A stretch of 50,289 bases of DNA from CAZSAT01 sp964604675 (GTDB lineage Bacteria; Myxococcota_A; UBA796; CAJQPC01): positions 1-50,289 of the forward strand of contig CAZSAT010000045.1 of assembly GCA_964604675.1 (NCBI GenBank). The letters are read 5' to 3'. Made by a program: the position numbers and the translations under genes. Positions 8,391-15,963 of this stretch are shown here, piece after piece. The notes below the pieces were generated by a model, which was not told the origin of the DNA, searched no databases, and saw only the letters and a program-made list of their open reading frames with translations. Every line of letters begins with the position of its first letter. The stretch's first letter is position 1.

Positions 8391-8774
8391 CTACCGAATC
8401 ACCGTGGCCAGGAACAGCTCGAGCTCGGAGCGGGTCATCTGCCCCGTCGCGACGGCCAGGATGCATGCGACGAGGTCGTCGTCCTCGATCTGCAGTGAAC
8501 ACCCGTTCTGCTCGACGAAGACGCCCAGCGCCGCTGCGGCCACGCGCTTGTTGCCATCCACGAAGGGGTGATTGCGCACCAGCCCGAAGACGTAAGCCGA
8601 CGCCATGCCCGCCGGGAACCCATAGGCGTACTGGTCACCGAAGCCCGTTCGCGGCTGGGCGACGGCGCTCTCCAGCAGTCGGCGATCCCGTAAGCCTCCG
8701 CTCCCACCGAACACCTCGATGGAGAGGGCGTGCAGGGCCTCGACCGTCGCGACGGTCAAGAACGTCGGGGTCAC
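8391..8774 (-). CDS. doc: Doc-type Fic-fold toxin
   Basis: 127 aa, the normal length for Doc. The Fic-like motif HPFVDGNKR occupies residues 69-77, and the Doc pattern of an N-terminal SGGLRDRRLLESAVAQPRTG block (residues 25-44) is present. Doc enzymes phosphorylate elongation factor EF-Tu and stop translation; the Doc motif has K/R variants in place of the Fic glycine, and this one has GNKRVA. The GTG start overlaps the antitoxin stop as GTGA, so toxin translation is coupled to the antitoxin. All core motif residues are present, so it is probably functional. The antitoxin is AbrB-like rather than Phd-like. Confidence 0.88.
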   Translation of the reverse strand: MTPTFLTVATVEALHALSIEVFGGSGGLRDRRLLESAVAQPRTGFGDQYAYGFPAGMASAYVFGLVRNHPFVDGNKRVAAAALGVFVEQNGCSLQIEDDDLVACILAVATGQMTRSELELFLATVIR

Positions 8775-8971
8775 TTCGCCAGTTCTCGGAAGGCCTTCTT
8801 GTGCTTCTCCATGAAGCGCTTGGCGATCTCGACCGCCTCGGGATCGGCGCCCTCCGCGACCGGCTCGAGCCGGATCTCGACGTGGTCGCCCTCGTTCAGA
8901 CCCAGCGCGCGAAGCTGGCCGCGCGGGATGATGACGCCGAGACTGTTTCCGATGCGACGGATGACCGGCAC
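8771..8971 (-). CDS. AbrB/SpoVT (MazE-like) antitoxin
   Basis: 66 aa. The N-terminal swapped-hairpin fold is evident from IRRIGNSLGVIIPRGQLRAL and the following GLNEGDHVEIRLE, typical of AbrB/MazE/VapB-type DNA-binding antitoxins. The C-terminal tail (about residues 40-66) is charged and helical and would wrap the toxin. The GTG start at 8971 has a strong AGGAGGT ribosome-binding site at 8982-8976 and a TATAAT at 8995-8990. It is the first gene of the pair and probably represses its own promoter through the repeats described below. Confidence 0.85.
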   Translation of the reverse strand: MPVIRRIGNSLGVIIPRGQLRALGLNEGDHVEIRLEPVAEGADPEAVEIAKRFMEKHKKAFRELAK

Positions 8972-8972
8972 G

Positions 8973-8995
8973 GTGACCTCCTGTGACCCATTATA
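8973..8995 (-). promoter_or_regulatory. Promoter and candidate operator of the antitoxin-toxin operon
   Basis: On the minus strand a perfect TATAAT lies at 8995-8990. Two direct copies of GTGACC (plus-strand 8973-8978 and 8983-8988) start exactly ten bases apart, one helical turn, and overlap the predicted start of transcription and the AGGAGGT site. This fits autorepression by an AbrB-type dimer. A -35 hexamer is not obvious. Confidence 0.5.
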
Positions 8996-9114
8996 ACTAC
9001 TGTAGCCACACTTGCGCCGCCCGCGCTACCGCCACACCAGCCGCACCGCCAACGGCGTGTGGGGGACCTCGTGCGACTGGGGCATGAGCGGGTCATCGGC
9101 GGCGCGCACCGCGG

Positions 9115-9408
9115 CTACTCCCTGGGCTTCTTCCGCCGGTGGCCCGCCTTGGCCACGATCTCCACGTAGAACGAGGTCAGCTGCTGAGCCTGCGCGGCCG
9201 TGATGCACGCTCGCAGCTCCTCGACGTGCACCGTCTTGGCCGCCTCGGCGGTCGGCCCGAACCTGCAGTCGAAGTCCCAGAAGTCCACCCCGTCGGGCAG
9301 CGTCTTGCGGCGCTCCCGCTTGAGGTAGGCGTTCACGTCCCGCCTGGCGGCCTCGACCAGCCTGTCGGGTCGAATCCTCGGGTGGGTCAGGTCGAAGGTC
9401 TTTCTCAT
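9115..9408 (-). CDS. DUF6172 family protein
   Basis: 97 aa, beginning MRKTFDLTHPRIRPDRLVEA. The conserved features of DUF6172 are clear: YLKRERRKTLPDGVDFWDFD in the middle, CRFG, then a helical segment and YVEIVAKAGHRRKKP at the end. The function of the family is unknown. A longer frame reaches to 9615, but the ATG at 9408 is correct because the family starts there and it overlaps the acs stop as ATGA. It is thus the last gene after acetyl-CoA synthetase. Confidence 0.8.
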   Translation of the reverse strand: MRKTFDLTHPRIRPDRLVEAARRDVNAYLKRERRKTLPDGVDFWDFDCRFGPTAEAAKTVHVEELRACITAAQAQQLTSFYVEIVAKAGHRRKKPRE

Positions 9409-11357
9409 GGGCGCGCATCTACCAGGTCGCCGTGCACGATCGCCGCCACCACGCTCGGGTCGGCCAGCGTGGACACATCGCCCAGATCGTCTGCACGACC
9501 CGCCGCGACCTGGCGCAGGATCCGCCGCATCACCTTGCCGGAGCGGGTCTTGGGCAGTCCGGGCACCACCTGGAAGCGGTCGACCCGAGCATGCGCGCCG
9601 ATCTGCACCCGGCACACGCCGTCGAGCAGCGCCGGCAGCCCTCCGCCGGCTTCGTGGCCCGGCTGGAGCACGATGAACGCGAAGACCCCCGTGCCCTTGA
9701 GGGCGTGCGGGAAGCCGACCACGGCTGCCTCCGCCACCTCGTCCGCGTGGATCAGCGCCGCCTCGAACTCGGCGGTGCCCATGCGGTGCCCGGCCACGTT
9801 GATCACGTCGTCCACGCGCCCGGTGATCCAGTAGTAGCCGTCGGCGTCCCGACGGGCGCCGTCGCCGGTGAAGTACCGGCCCGGCACGTCGCTGAAGTAG
9901 GTCCGCACGAAGCGCTCGTGGTCCCCCCAGACGGTCCGCGCCTGCCCCGGCCAGGGCACGCTGAGGCAGAGGCGCCCCTGGGCGGGGCCGAACAGCTCGT
10001 GCCCTTCGTCATCCACCAGCACCGGCAGGATCCCCGGCAACGGCAGGGTGGCCGACCCGGGCTTGGTGGGCGTGGCCGGCGCGATCGGCGCGATGCAGTG
10101 GCCGCCCGTCTCGGTCTGCCACCACGTGTCGACCACCGTGCAGCGGCCCTCGCCCACCACGTCGAAGTACCAGGTCCACGCATCGGGATCGATGGGCTCT
10201 CCGACCGTGCCGAGCACCCGCAACGACCCGGTGTCGTGCCGGCGGACGGGCTCGGCGCCGTGGGCCGCGAGCGCGCGGATGGCCGTGGGCGCCGTGTAGA
10301 ACACGGTCACACCGTGCCGCTCGACCAGGTCCCAGTAGCGGCCCGCGTCGGGGTAGCCGGGCGTGGACTCGAACATCACCGAGGTCACGCCGAGCGACAG
10401 CGGCCCGTACACGATGTAGCTGTGGCCGGTGACCCAGCCGCAGTCCGCCACGCAGGCGAACACGTCGTCGGGCCGCAGGTCGAAGGTGACCTGGCAGGTG
10501 TAGTTGACGTAGGTCAGGTAGCCGCCGCAGGTGTGCACCAGGCCCTTGGGCCGACCGGTCGATCCCGAGGTGTAGAGGATGTAGAGCGGGTCTTCGGCGG
10601 CCCGCGCCACCGCCGCGTGCTCGGCTGACGCGGACCCCACCAGCTCGTGCCACCAGACGTCGCGGCCGGCGGTCCACGGCACCTCGCCTCCCGTGCGGCG
10701 AACCACCACGCAGTGCTCCACCTCGGAGCCCTCGAGGGCCTCCTGCGCCACCCGCTTCAGCGGCACCGAGCGGCCACCCCTTCGCCCCTCGTCCTGGGTG
10801 ATGACCACCCGCGCGGCGCTGTCCTGCACGCGGTCGCGGAGCGCCTCGGCCGAGAAGCCACCGAACACCACGGAGTGCACGGCGCCGACCCGGGCACACG
10901 CCAGCATCGCCACCGCCAGCTCGGGCACCATGCCCATGTAGATCACCACCCGGTCGCCCGGCGCGACCCCGAGGCCGACCAGCGCGTTCGACGCCTGGCA
11001 CACCTCCGCGTGCAGCTCCCGGTACGAGATCGCGCGCCCCGAGCCCGGCTCGTCGCCTTCCCAGAGGAGGGCGGTGTGGTCACCCCGCGCGGCCAGGTGA
11101 CGGTCCAGGCACGACTCGGTCACGTTGAGCACGCCGTCGGCGAACCAGCGCAGGGGCTCGCCGCAGACGCTGCGGAAGTCGCCCTCGAGCCCGACGGTGG
11201 GCGCCCTCCTCCAGGCGATCCGAGAGCGCGTGAGCTCGAGCCAGAACCCGCTCGGGTCGTTTCGCGCCGCGTCGACCGCGGCGCGGTAGCCGTCGAGGTG
11301 AGGGACAGGGCTCGGGGAGCCCTCGGAGACACGGGCAGGGACGGGGCGGGCGCTCAT
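9405..11357 (-). CDS. acs: Acetyl-CoA synthetase (AMP-forming)
   Basis: 650 aa, close to the usual length. It activates acetate to acetyl-AMP and then acetyl-CoA in the cytoplasm. Visible motifs are the AMP-binding P-loop YTSGSTGRPKGLVH, VTGHSYIVYGPL, VDTWWQTETGGH with the tryptophan that restricts the acyl pocket to small acids, YFTGDGARRDADGYYWITGR, and near the end PKTRSGKVMRR with the acetylation-controlled lysine at about 608. Propionyl-CoA synthetase is a less likely alternative. It starts nine bases after the CotH-like gene on the same strand and may be cotranscribed with it, although the two have no obvious metabolic link. Confidence 0.93.
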   Translation of the reverse strand: MSARPVPARVSEGSPSPVPHLDGYRAAVDAARNDPSGFWLELTRSRIAWRRAPTVGLEGDFRSVCGEPLRWFADGVLNVTESCLDRHLAARGDHTALLWEGDEPGSGRAISYRELHAEVCQASNALVGLGVAPGDRVVIYMGMVPELAVAMLACARVGAVHSVVFGGFSAEALRDRVQDSAARVVITQDEGRRGGRSVPLKRVAQEALEGSEVEHCVVVRRTGGEVPWTAGRDVWWHELVGSASAEHAAVARAAEDPLYILYTSGSTGRPKGLVHTCGGYLTYVNYTCQVTFDLRPDDVFACVADCGWVTGHSYIVYGPLSLGVTSVMFESTPGYPDAGRYWDLVERHGVTVFYTAPTAIRALAAHGAEPVRRHDTGSLRVLGTVGEPIDPDAWTWYFDVVGEGRCTVVDTWWQTETGGHCIAPIAPATPTKPGSATLPLPGILPVLVDDEGHELFGPAQGRLCLSVPWPGQARTVWGDHERFVRTYFSDVPGRYFTGDGARRDADGYYWITGRVDDVINVAGHRMGTAEFEAALIHADEVAEAAVVGFPHALKGTGVFAFIVLQPGHEAGGGLPALLDGVCRVQIGAHARVDRFQVVPGLPKTRSGKVMRRILRQVAAGRADDLGDVSTLADPSVVAAIVHGDLVDARP

Positions 11358-11363
11358 GTCCGG

Positions 11364-11369
11364 AGCCTA
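11364..11369 (-). promoter_or_regulatory. TAGGCT box six bases before acs (ambiguous)
   Basis: TAGGCT has the same sequence and spacing as the boxes before the genes at 18378 and 30051. Here, however, its first three bases are the stop codon of the upstream CotH-like gene, so coincidence is possible. Confidence 0.25.
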
Positions 11370-12878
11370 CTCCGCGGCGGCCTGCTGCAACACGACCTCG
11401 CGCGCCGCGATCCAAGCCTGCACGTAGGCGACCTCCTCTTCGAAGCTCGTGAGATCGTCTCGGATGTCGGCCCAGCCCTCGTAGGTGGCATAGGCCTCCG
11501 ACCACACCGTCCAGTCCCGCGCCGCCGAGCGCTCCATCGTGGCCAGGTAGCCCTCGATGCGCCCGAGCTGCTGCTCCGCCGAGAGGGGTCCCCGGAGCGC
11601 TTCTTCGAGCCTCCGGTCGCAACGTCCTGTTTCGAGCAGGTGCGCGAACACGCCGTTGTCGACCGTGTAGTCCTCCCAGTCGTCCGGATCGACCCGCTTG
11701 GTGTGCCAGTCCTGGCCGTAGCTGTGGTTGAAGTCCCACGGCGCGTAGTGGAAGCGTGGGTCGGTCGGGTCGTTGTAGAGGTACGCGTTCTTGCCGATGC
11801 TGTCGTCGCCAGCCACCGCCCGGGTGAGCACGTACCAGTCGACGAACTCGTCCAGGGCGAGCCGCTCGTCCGCTTCTTCGAAGAACGCGTCGGTGCGGCT
11901 GTCGGCCACGAACGCCACCAGCTCCTCGAGGTCGTCGAAGGCGCCGTCCTCCCCCTCGACGGGCTTGCCCTCCTTCTTCTCGTAGCCGTCGTGGAGGGTC
12001 TCCTTGACCTCGCCGGAGGTGCCGTACCGGTAGAAGTTCGCGTCCCAGGTCACGGCCTTGTACAGGTTGCCGTCGCGGTCCCAGCCAAGCGCGTCCGCCA
12101 GCTCGTCGTCGACGCGCTCCATCGCCAGGAAGAGCCCCTCGTACTCGCCGTCGAGGTACACCACCGCGAAGAAGCTGTGCACGCCCAGACGGCCTTCGCC
12201 GAGCGCGAGCCAGGTGTCGTACACCAGCTTCTGCCGCACGTAGCTGTTGTCGTCGAAGAGCGTGGTGAGCACCAGGTGGTCCTTCACCGGGAGCCCGTCT
12301 TCTCCGAAGTCCAGGTCCTCCGCAAAGCGCAGGGTGTACCCGGGCTTGGGGTAGTGGGAGCTGGTGGCGCCCCGGATCTTCATCTCGGCTTCGTGCGCTT
12401 CCCCCCGGTAGTGCAGCGTGGCCGGTCCGTAGTGCTGGTCGAGCTCCTCGTGGGCCTCGAGGTGCAGCACCGGCACCCCCCACTCGAGCTCGTAGGTCAA
12501 CGGGTCGACGGGCTCGTTGTCGGGGTGTTCGACCGCGTCGACCACGTGCACCGTCGCCACCACGGTCTCGGGCCAGGTCCCCTCACGCTCGGCCCAGACC
12601 TGGATCTCGTGGCGGCCGGCGCTGGCCAGGCCGGTCACCCAGGTGAACTGGGAACCCTCCCAGGTCCCCGACCGGTCGCCGATCGAGAAGCTGGCGTCGA
12701 TCCCGGACGCACACGCCACGGTGACCACCACGGGCTCGCCTTCGAGCACGTGTTCCTCGGCGACCCAGGCCTGCGGCAAGCAGCCTGCCGTGGGCTGCGC
12801 GAGGCCCGAGTCCGCCTCCCACCAGACCGACGGCGACCCCAGCCACCACGACCAATCGCACGCCAGCAGCAGGATCAC
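11367..12878 (-). CDS. CotH-like kinase-fold lipoprotein
   Basis: 503 aa. The CotH kinase domain begins near residue 135 (VPVLHLEAHEELDQ) and contains MKIRGATSSHYPKPGYTLRF at 166-185 (substrate and ATP lobe), then KDHLVLTTLFDDNSYVRQKL, EGLFLAMERVD and the catalytic-metal region YAPWDFNHSYGQDW near 380-395. CotH proteins phosphorylate spore-coat proteins in Bacillus; many Gram-negative bacteria export relatives of unknown target. The first 120 residues form an Ig-like module. The GTG start overlaps the upstream stop (GTGA). The N-terminus MILLLACDW has a lipobox with only six residues before the cysteine, very short for a lipoprotein. It follows the sulfotransferase-glycosyltransferase gene directly. 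Confidence 0.82.
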   Translation of the reverse strand: MILLLACDWSWWLGSPSVWWEADSGLAQPTAGCLPQAWVAEEHVLEGEPVVVTVACASGIDASFSIGDRSGTWEGSQFTWVTGLASAGRHEIQVWAEREGTWPETVVATVHVVDAVEHPDNEPVDPLTYELEWGVPVLHLEAHEELDQHYGPATLHYRGEAHEAEMKIRGATSSHYPKPGYTLRFAEDLDFGEDGLPVKDHLVLTTLFDDNSYVRQKLVYDTWLALGEGRLGVHSFFAVVYLDGEYEGLFLAMERVDDELADALGWDRDGNLYKAVTWDANFYRYGTSGEVKETLHDGYEKKEGKPVEGEDGAFDDLEELVAFVADSRTDAFFEEADERLALDEFVDWYVLTRAVAGDDSIGKNAYLYNDPTDPRFHYAPWDFNHSYGQDWHTKRVDPDDWEDYTVDNGVFAHLLETGRCDRRLEEALRGPLSAEQQLGRIEGYLATMERSAARDWTVWSEAYATYEGWADIRDDLTSFEEEVAYVQAWIAAREVVLQQAAAE

Positions 12879-14785
12879 CAGGCGACCTCCGCCACCACCT
12901 CGGCCAGCTGGCGCACCATGCGGTCGTGCCCGAAGTGCTCCAGGGCTCGGGCGCGCGCGGCGGCACCCATGCGCAGGCGGCGCTCGGTGTCGTTCATCAG
13001 GCCGCGCAGGGCCTCCGCCATGGCAGCCACGTCACCGACCGGCACCACCACCGCACAGCTGGCGTCGAGCAGCTGCTCGGCACCCTCGGTCGCGGTGGCC
13101 ACCACCGGGAGCTCCGAGGCCATCGCCTCGATGGTGGTGAGCGGCATGCCCTCCCAGTCGGAGCAGTTCAGGTAGATGTCGGCCGAGCCGAGCAGGTCGG
13201 GCACGTCGTCGCGCAGGCCGACGAGCCGCACCCGGTCTCCCACGCCCGCCTCGTCGATGAGCGCTTGGAGCTCGTCCTCCCGGCTGCCGTCGCCGGCGAT
13301 GGCGAAGCCGACTCCGGGGCCGAGGTGCGTCGCCAGCTCGATCGCGTGGTGTTGCGCCTTCTGCGGCTCGAGCCGACCGACCACCGCGACCAGCACGGGC
13401 TCGCTTCCGAGCGCAGCGCGGCTCTGCTCCAGCACGGCGCCCGAGCGCCGACCGAGGTGCGCCGTCTCCACGCCGTTGTGCACCACCACGCACTTGTGGG
13501 GCGCGAGCCCCCCGTCGACCAGCTTCCGCCGCACCGCCGGCGACACCGCCACCACGCGGTCGGCCACGTTCATCAGCTTGCCCACCGTGGCGTAGCGGTC
13601 CTCCGACCAGCCGTGGGCCACGTTCACGATCGGCACACCGGGCCACGCCAGCTTGCCCAACCAGGTCGTGGCGAGCGAGTTGGCGACGATGACCCGCGGG
13701 CGACCACCGGCCGCTGCCCGCAGCTGCGCCGCCTTGACCGGCAGACCCAGGCGCACCCGCGCCACCTGCAGCGGCACGTACCTCACCCCCCGAAGCTCCG
13801 CCGTGAGCTCGCCCGGTCGCGCGGCGATGCACACGTCCACGCCGTGCTCGGCGAACCAGTTCGCCACCGTCACCGCGTAGCGCTCGGCCCCGCCGATGCC
13901 GAGGGTGTCGATCAGCACCTGCACCGGCGACACCAGCTCCAGCTCGGCCTCCGGGGTCTCCACCGCGTCGAAGCGCGCCAGCAGCTCCTCACACAAGCCG
14001 CGGATCGCGTCCGACGACGCGGGCGGCTCGCGGCGGCCCACCGAGCTGGCGCGCACCCGGCCCACGTGCTCCGTCGACCAGGGCACTCCGAGGTGCCGGA
14101 AGAGCGGCTCGAAGGCCTGCTCGGGGGCCTCCACCAGGGCTTCGTACCGGACGAGGCGCACGCGTGGGTGTCGGTCGAGATCCTGACCGAAGTAGAGCGC
14201 GTTCCGCAGGTACCACCACAAGAGCGCGCCCTCGCCATCGCTGAGGTCCGGCCGCCACACCGAGCGAAGGGCTCCCACGACCTCCGACGGAACCTGAGCG
14301 GTGCGCCAGCCCCACGTCTCGAGGTCGCCGTCGACCAGCGCGGTGATCACCTCCCGCTGGTGCGCGCCCCACTTCTCGCTCGCCGAGTTCGCCACGTCCC
14401 AGGGGTTGCGCACCACCCAGACCGCGTGCGCATCCGGGAACGAAGCGAGCAGATCCGCGGCCCTCTGGCTGTCACAGATGGGCTTGAAGATCTGCACGGG
14501 GGCGGGTGTCATGCGACCCAGGGCCCTGACCGTTCGCACCGAGCGCAGCTCGAAGTCCCGGAACGCCGACACGTCGTTCTCGTGGAAGATCCGGGTCACC
14601 GGGCTCTCTTCCAGCACCCGCAGGATCATCTTCGTGCCCGAGCGCTGGCACCCGAACACGAAGCCGGTGCGCCGTCTGTGGCTCCAGCCGAACCGCACCT
14701 GCGCCGCGTACTTGAGCTGGCGCTCGATCTTGTCTGGGAGGTTCTTCAAGCTTTCCACGGACCCGCTTCGCGGTCTAGCATGCAC
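12875..14785 (-). CDS. Sulfotransferase-GT4 glycosyltransferase fusion
   Basis: 636 aa with two enzyme domains. Residues about 38-275 are a PAPS-dependent sulfotransferase: the 5'-phosphosulfate loop GCQRSGTK at 45-52, the 3'-phosphate motif VVRNPWDVANSASEKWG at 124-140, and a C-terminal RYEALVEAPEQAF. Residues 287 onward form a GT4 glycosyltransferase: LIDTLGIGGAERYA, HNGVE, VAVVGRLEPQKAQ, AIAGDGSRED, and the nucleotide-sugar signature SDWEGMPLTTIEAMASELPV. A single chain that both adds a sugar and sulfates suggests a sulfated polysaccharide. No good ribosome-binding site precedes ATG 14785; a GTG at 14758 is an alternative. It is transcribed away from the GT4 gene at 14842 and opens the polysaccharide locus. 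Confidence 0.85.
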   Translation of the reverse strand: MHARPRSGSVESLKNLPDKIERQLKYAAQVRFGWSHRRRTGFVFGCQRSGTKMILRVLEESPVTRIFHENDVSAFRDFELRSVRTVRALGRMTPAPVQIFKPICDSQRAADLLASFPDAHAVWVVRNPWDVANSASEKWGAHQREVITALVDGDLETWGWRTAQVPSEVVGALRSVWRPDLSDGEGALLWWYLRNALYFGQDLDRHPRVRLVRYEALVEAPEQAFEPLFRHLGVPWSTEHVGRVRASSVGRREPPASSDAIRGLCEELLARFDAVETPEAELELVSPVQVLIDTLGIGGAERYAVTVANWFAEHGVDVCIAARPGELTAELRGVRYVPLQVARVRLGLPVKAAQLRAAAGGRPRVIVANSLATTWLGKLAWPGVPIVNVAHGWSEDRYATVGKLMNVADRVVAVSPAVRRKLVDGGLAPHKCVVVHNGVETAHLGRRSGAVLEQSRAALGSEPVLVAVVGRLEPQKAQHHAIELATHLGPGVGFAIAGDGSREDELQALIDEAGVGDRVRLVGLRDDVPDLLGSADIYLNCSDWEGMPLTTIEAMASELPVVATATEGAEQLLDASCAVVVPVGDVAAMAEALRGLMNDTERRLRMGAAARARALEHFGHDRMVRQLAEVVAEVAW

Positions 14786-14841
14786 GCACTCAGGTGGAGA
14801 CGGAAACGATCCGACAGGACGGGAAGGCAGGAGGCCGCAGG

Positions 14842-15963
14842 ATGCGGGTGTTGGTGCTGATCACCCGGGGTGAACCCGGGGGTGCACAGGTGCACGTGCA
14901 TGCGCTCCTGAAGGCGCTCCGGGACCGCATCGACTTCACCGTGGGCCTGGGCGAGTCGGGCTACCTGGCCGACGCGCTCCGCGACCTGGGGATCGAGGTC
15001 CATGTGCTCCGCACCCTGCGGCGCGCGGTGGGCACCCAGGATGCAAAGGCACTCAGCGACTTCCGCGACCTGATCCGAGCCCACCAGCCGCACCTGGTGC
15101 ACACCCACAGCACGAAGGCCGGCCTGCTCGGCCGCCTGGCAGCCAGGCTCCACGGCGTGCCCAGCCTGCACACCGCACACGCCTGGTCCTTCTCCGACGG
15201 GCAGCCCACGCGCCGGGTGCTGGCCGCCGTGCCCCCCGAGGTCCTCGTCGGCTGCATCACCACCCGCTTCATCGTGGTGTCCGACGCCGACCGCGCGATC
15301 GCCCGGCGCTACCACGTGGCCCGCGCCGACCGGATCCGCGTGGTGCACAACGGCGTGGAGGACCACCCGGCACGCGCCGAGCCCGACGCGCCGGGCACCC
15401 CCACCATCGTGATGGTCGCTCGGATGGCCGCCCCGAAGGACCACGCGCTGCTCTTGCGGGCGCTCGCGCGCATCCACGAGCCCTGGCGGCTCCAGCTGAT
15501 CGGCGACGGTCCGGACCGCGAGGCGCTCGAGGCCCTGATCGACGAGCTCGAGCTGGGCGACCGGGTCGACCTGCTGGGCACCCGGGACGACGTGCCTGCG
15601 GTGCTCGCGGCCGCGCACGTCGCCACCCTGGTGTCCCGCCAGGAAGGCTTCCCTCTGGTCGTGCTCGAGGCCATGCGCGCCGGACTCCCGGTGGTCGCTT
15701 CCGACGTGGGCGGTGTGCGCGAGGCGGTCACCGCCGACACCGGCGCCCTGGTGCGGCGCGGCGACGAGGCCGGCCTGGCCGCCGCCTTCGAGCGCTTGCT
15801 CACCGACCCGGAACGCCGTGCCCGCCAGGGGCGCGCCGCACGCCAGAGCTACGAAGCCCGCTTCACCGCCCGGCGCATGGTCGACCAGACCGCGGCGGTC
15901 TACGACGAGCTGGCCCGGGAGCACCAACTGCCCAGGCCAGCGCCACTTCGAGGCCAGGCGTGA
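14842..15963 (+). CDS. GT4 family glycosyltransferase
   Basis: 373 aa. GT-B fold: the acceptor half begins MRVLVLITRGEPGGAQVHVH and the donor half carries VVHNGVED, VARMAAPKDHALLLRALARI, LIGDGPDREALE and SRQEGFPLVVLEAMRAGLPV, where E-x7-E binds the nucleotide sugar. It would add one sugar to the lipid-linked repeat unit at the cytoplasmic face. ATG 14842 is chosen over an upstream GTG at 14794 because AGGAGG lies seven bases before it and the fold starts there. A TAGCAT box at 14776-14781 may be its promoter. It overlaps the next gene as GTGA and so is coupled to the initiating transferase. Confidence 0.88.
   Translation: MRVLVLITRGEPGGAQVHVHALLKALRDRIDFTVGLGESGYLADALRDLGIEVHVLRTLRRAVGTQDAKALSDFRDLIRAHQPHLVHTHSTKAGLLGRLAARLHGVPSLHTAHAWSFSDGQPTRRVLAAVPPEVLVGCITTRFIVVSDADRAIARRYHVARADRIRVVHNGVEDHPARAEPDAPGTPTIVMVARMAAPKDHALLLRALARIHEPWRLQLIGDGPDREALEALIDELELGDRVDLLGTRDDVPAVLAAAHVATLVSRQEGFPLVVLEAMRAGLPVVASDVGGVREAVTADTGALVRRGDEAGLAAAFERLLTDPERRARQGRAARQSYEARFTARRMVDQTAAVYDELAREHQLPRPAPLRGQA

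Noticed and set aside
11364..11369. TAGGCT before acs as firm evidence for a leaderless promoter
   Set aside because: The TAG is the stop codon of the gene upstream, and the nine-base gap suggests cotranscription. It is listed only as ambiguous and not counted in the pattern.
10647..13175. An 842-codon plus-strand frame opposite acs and the CotH-like gene
   Set aside because: Antisense shadow without domain similarity.
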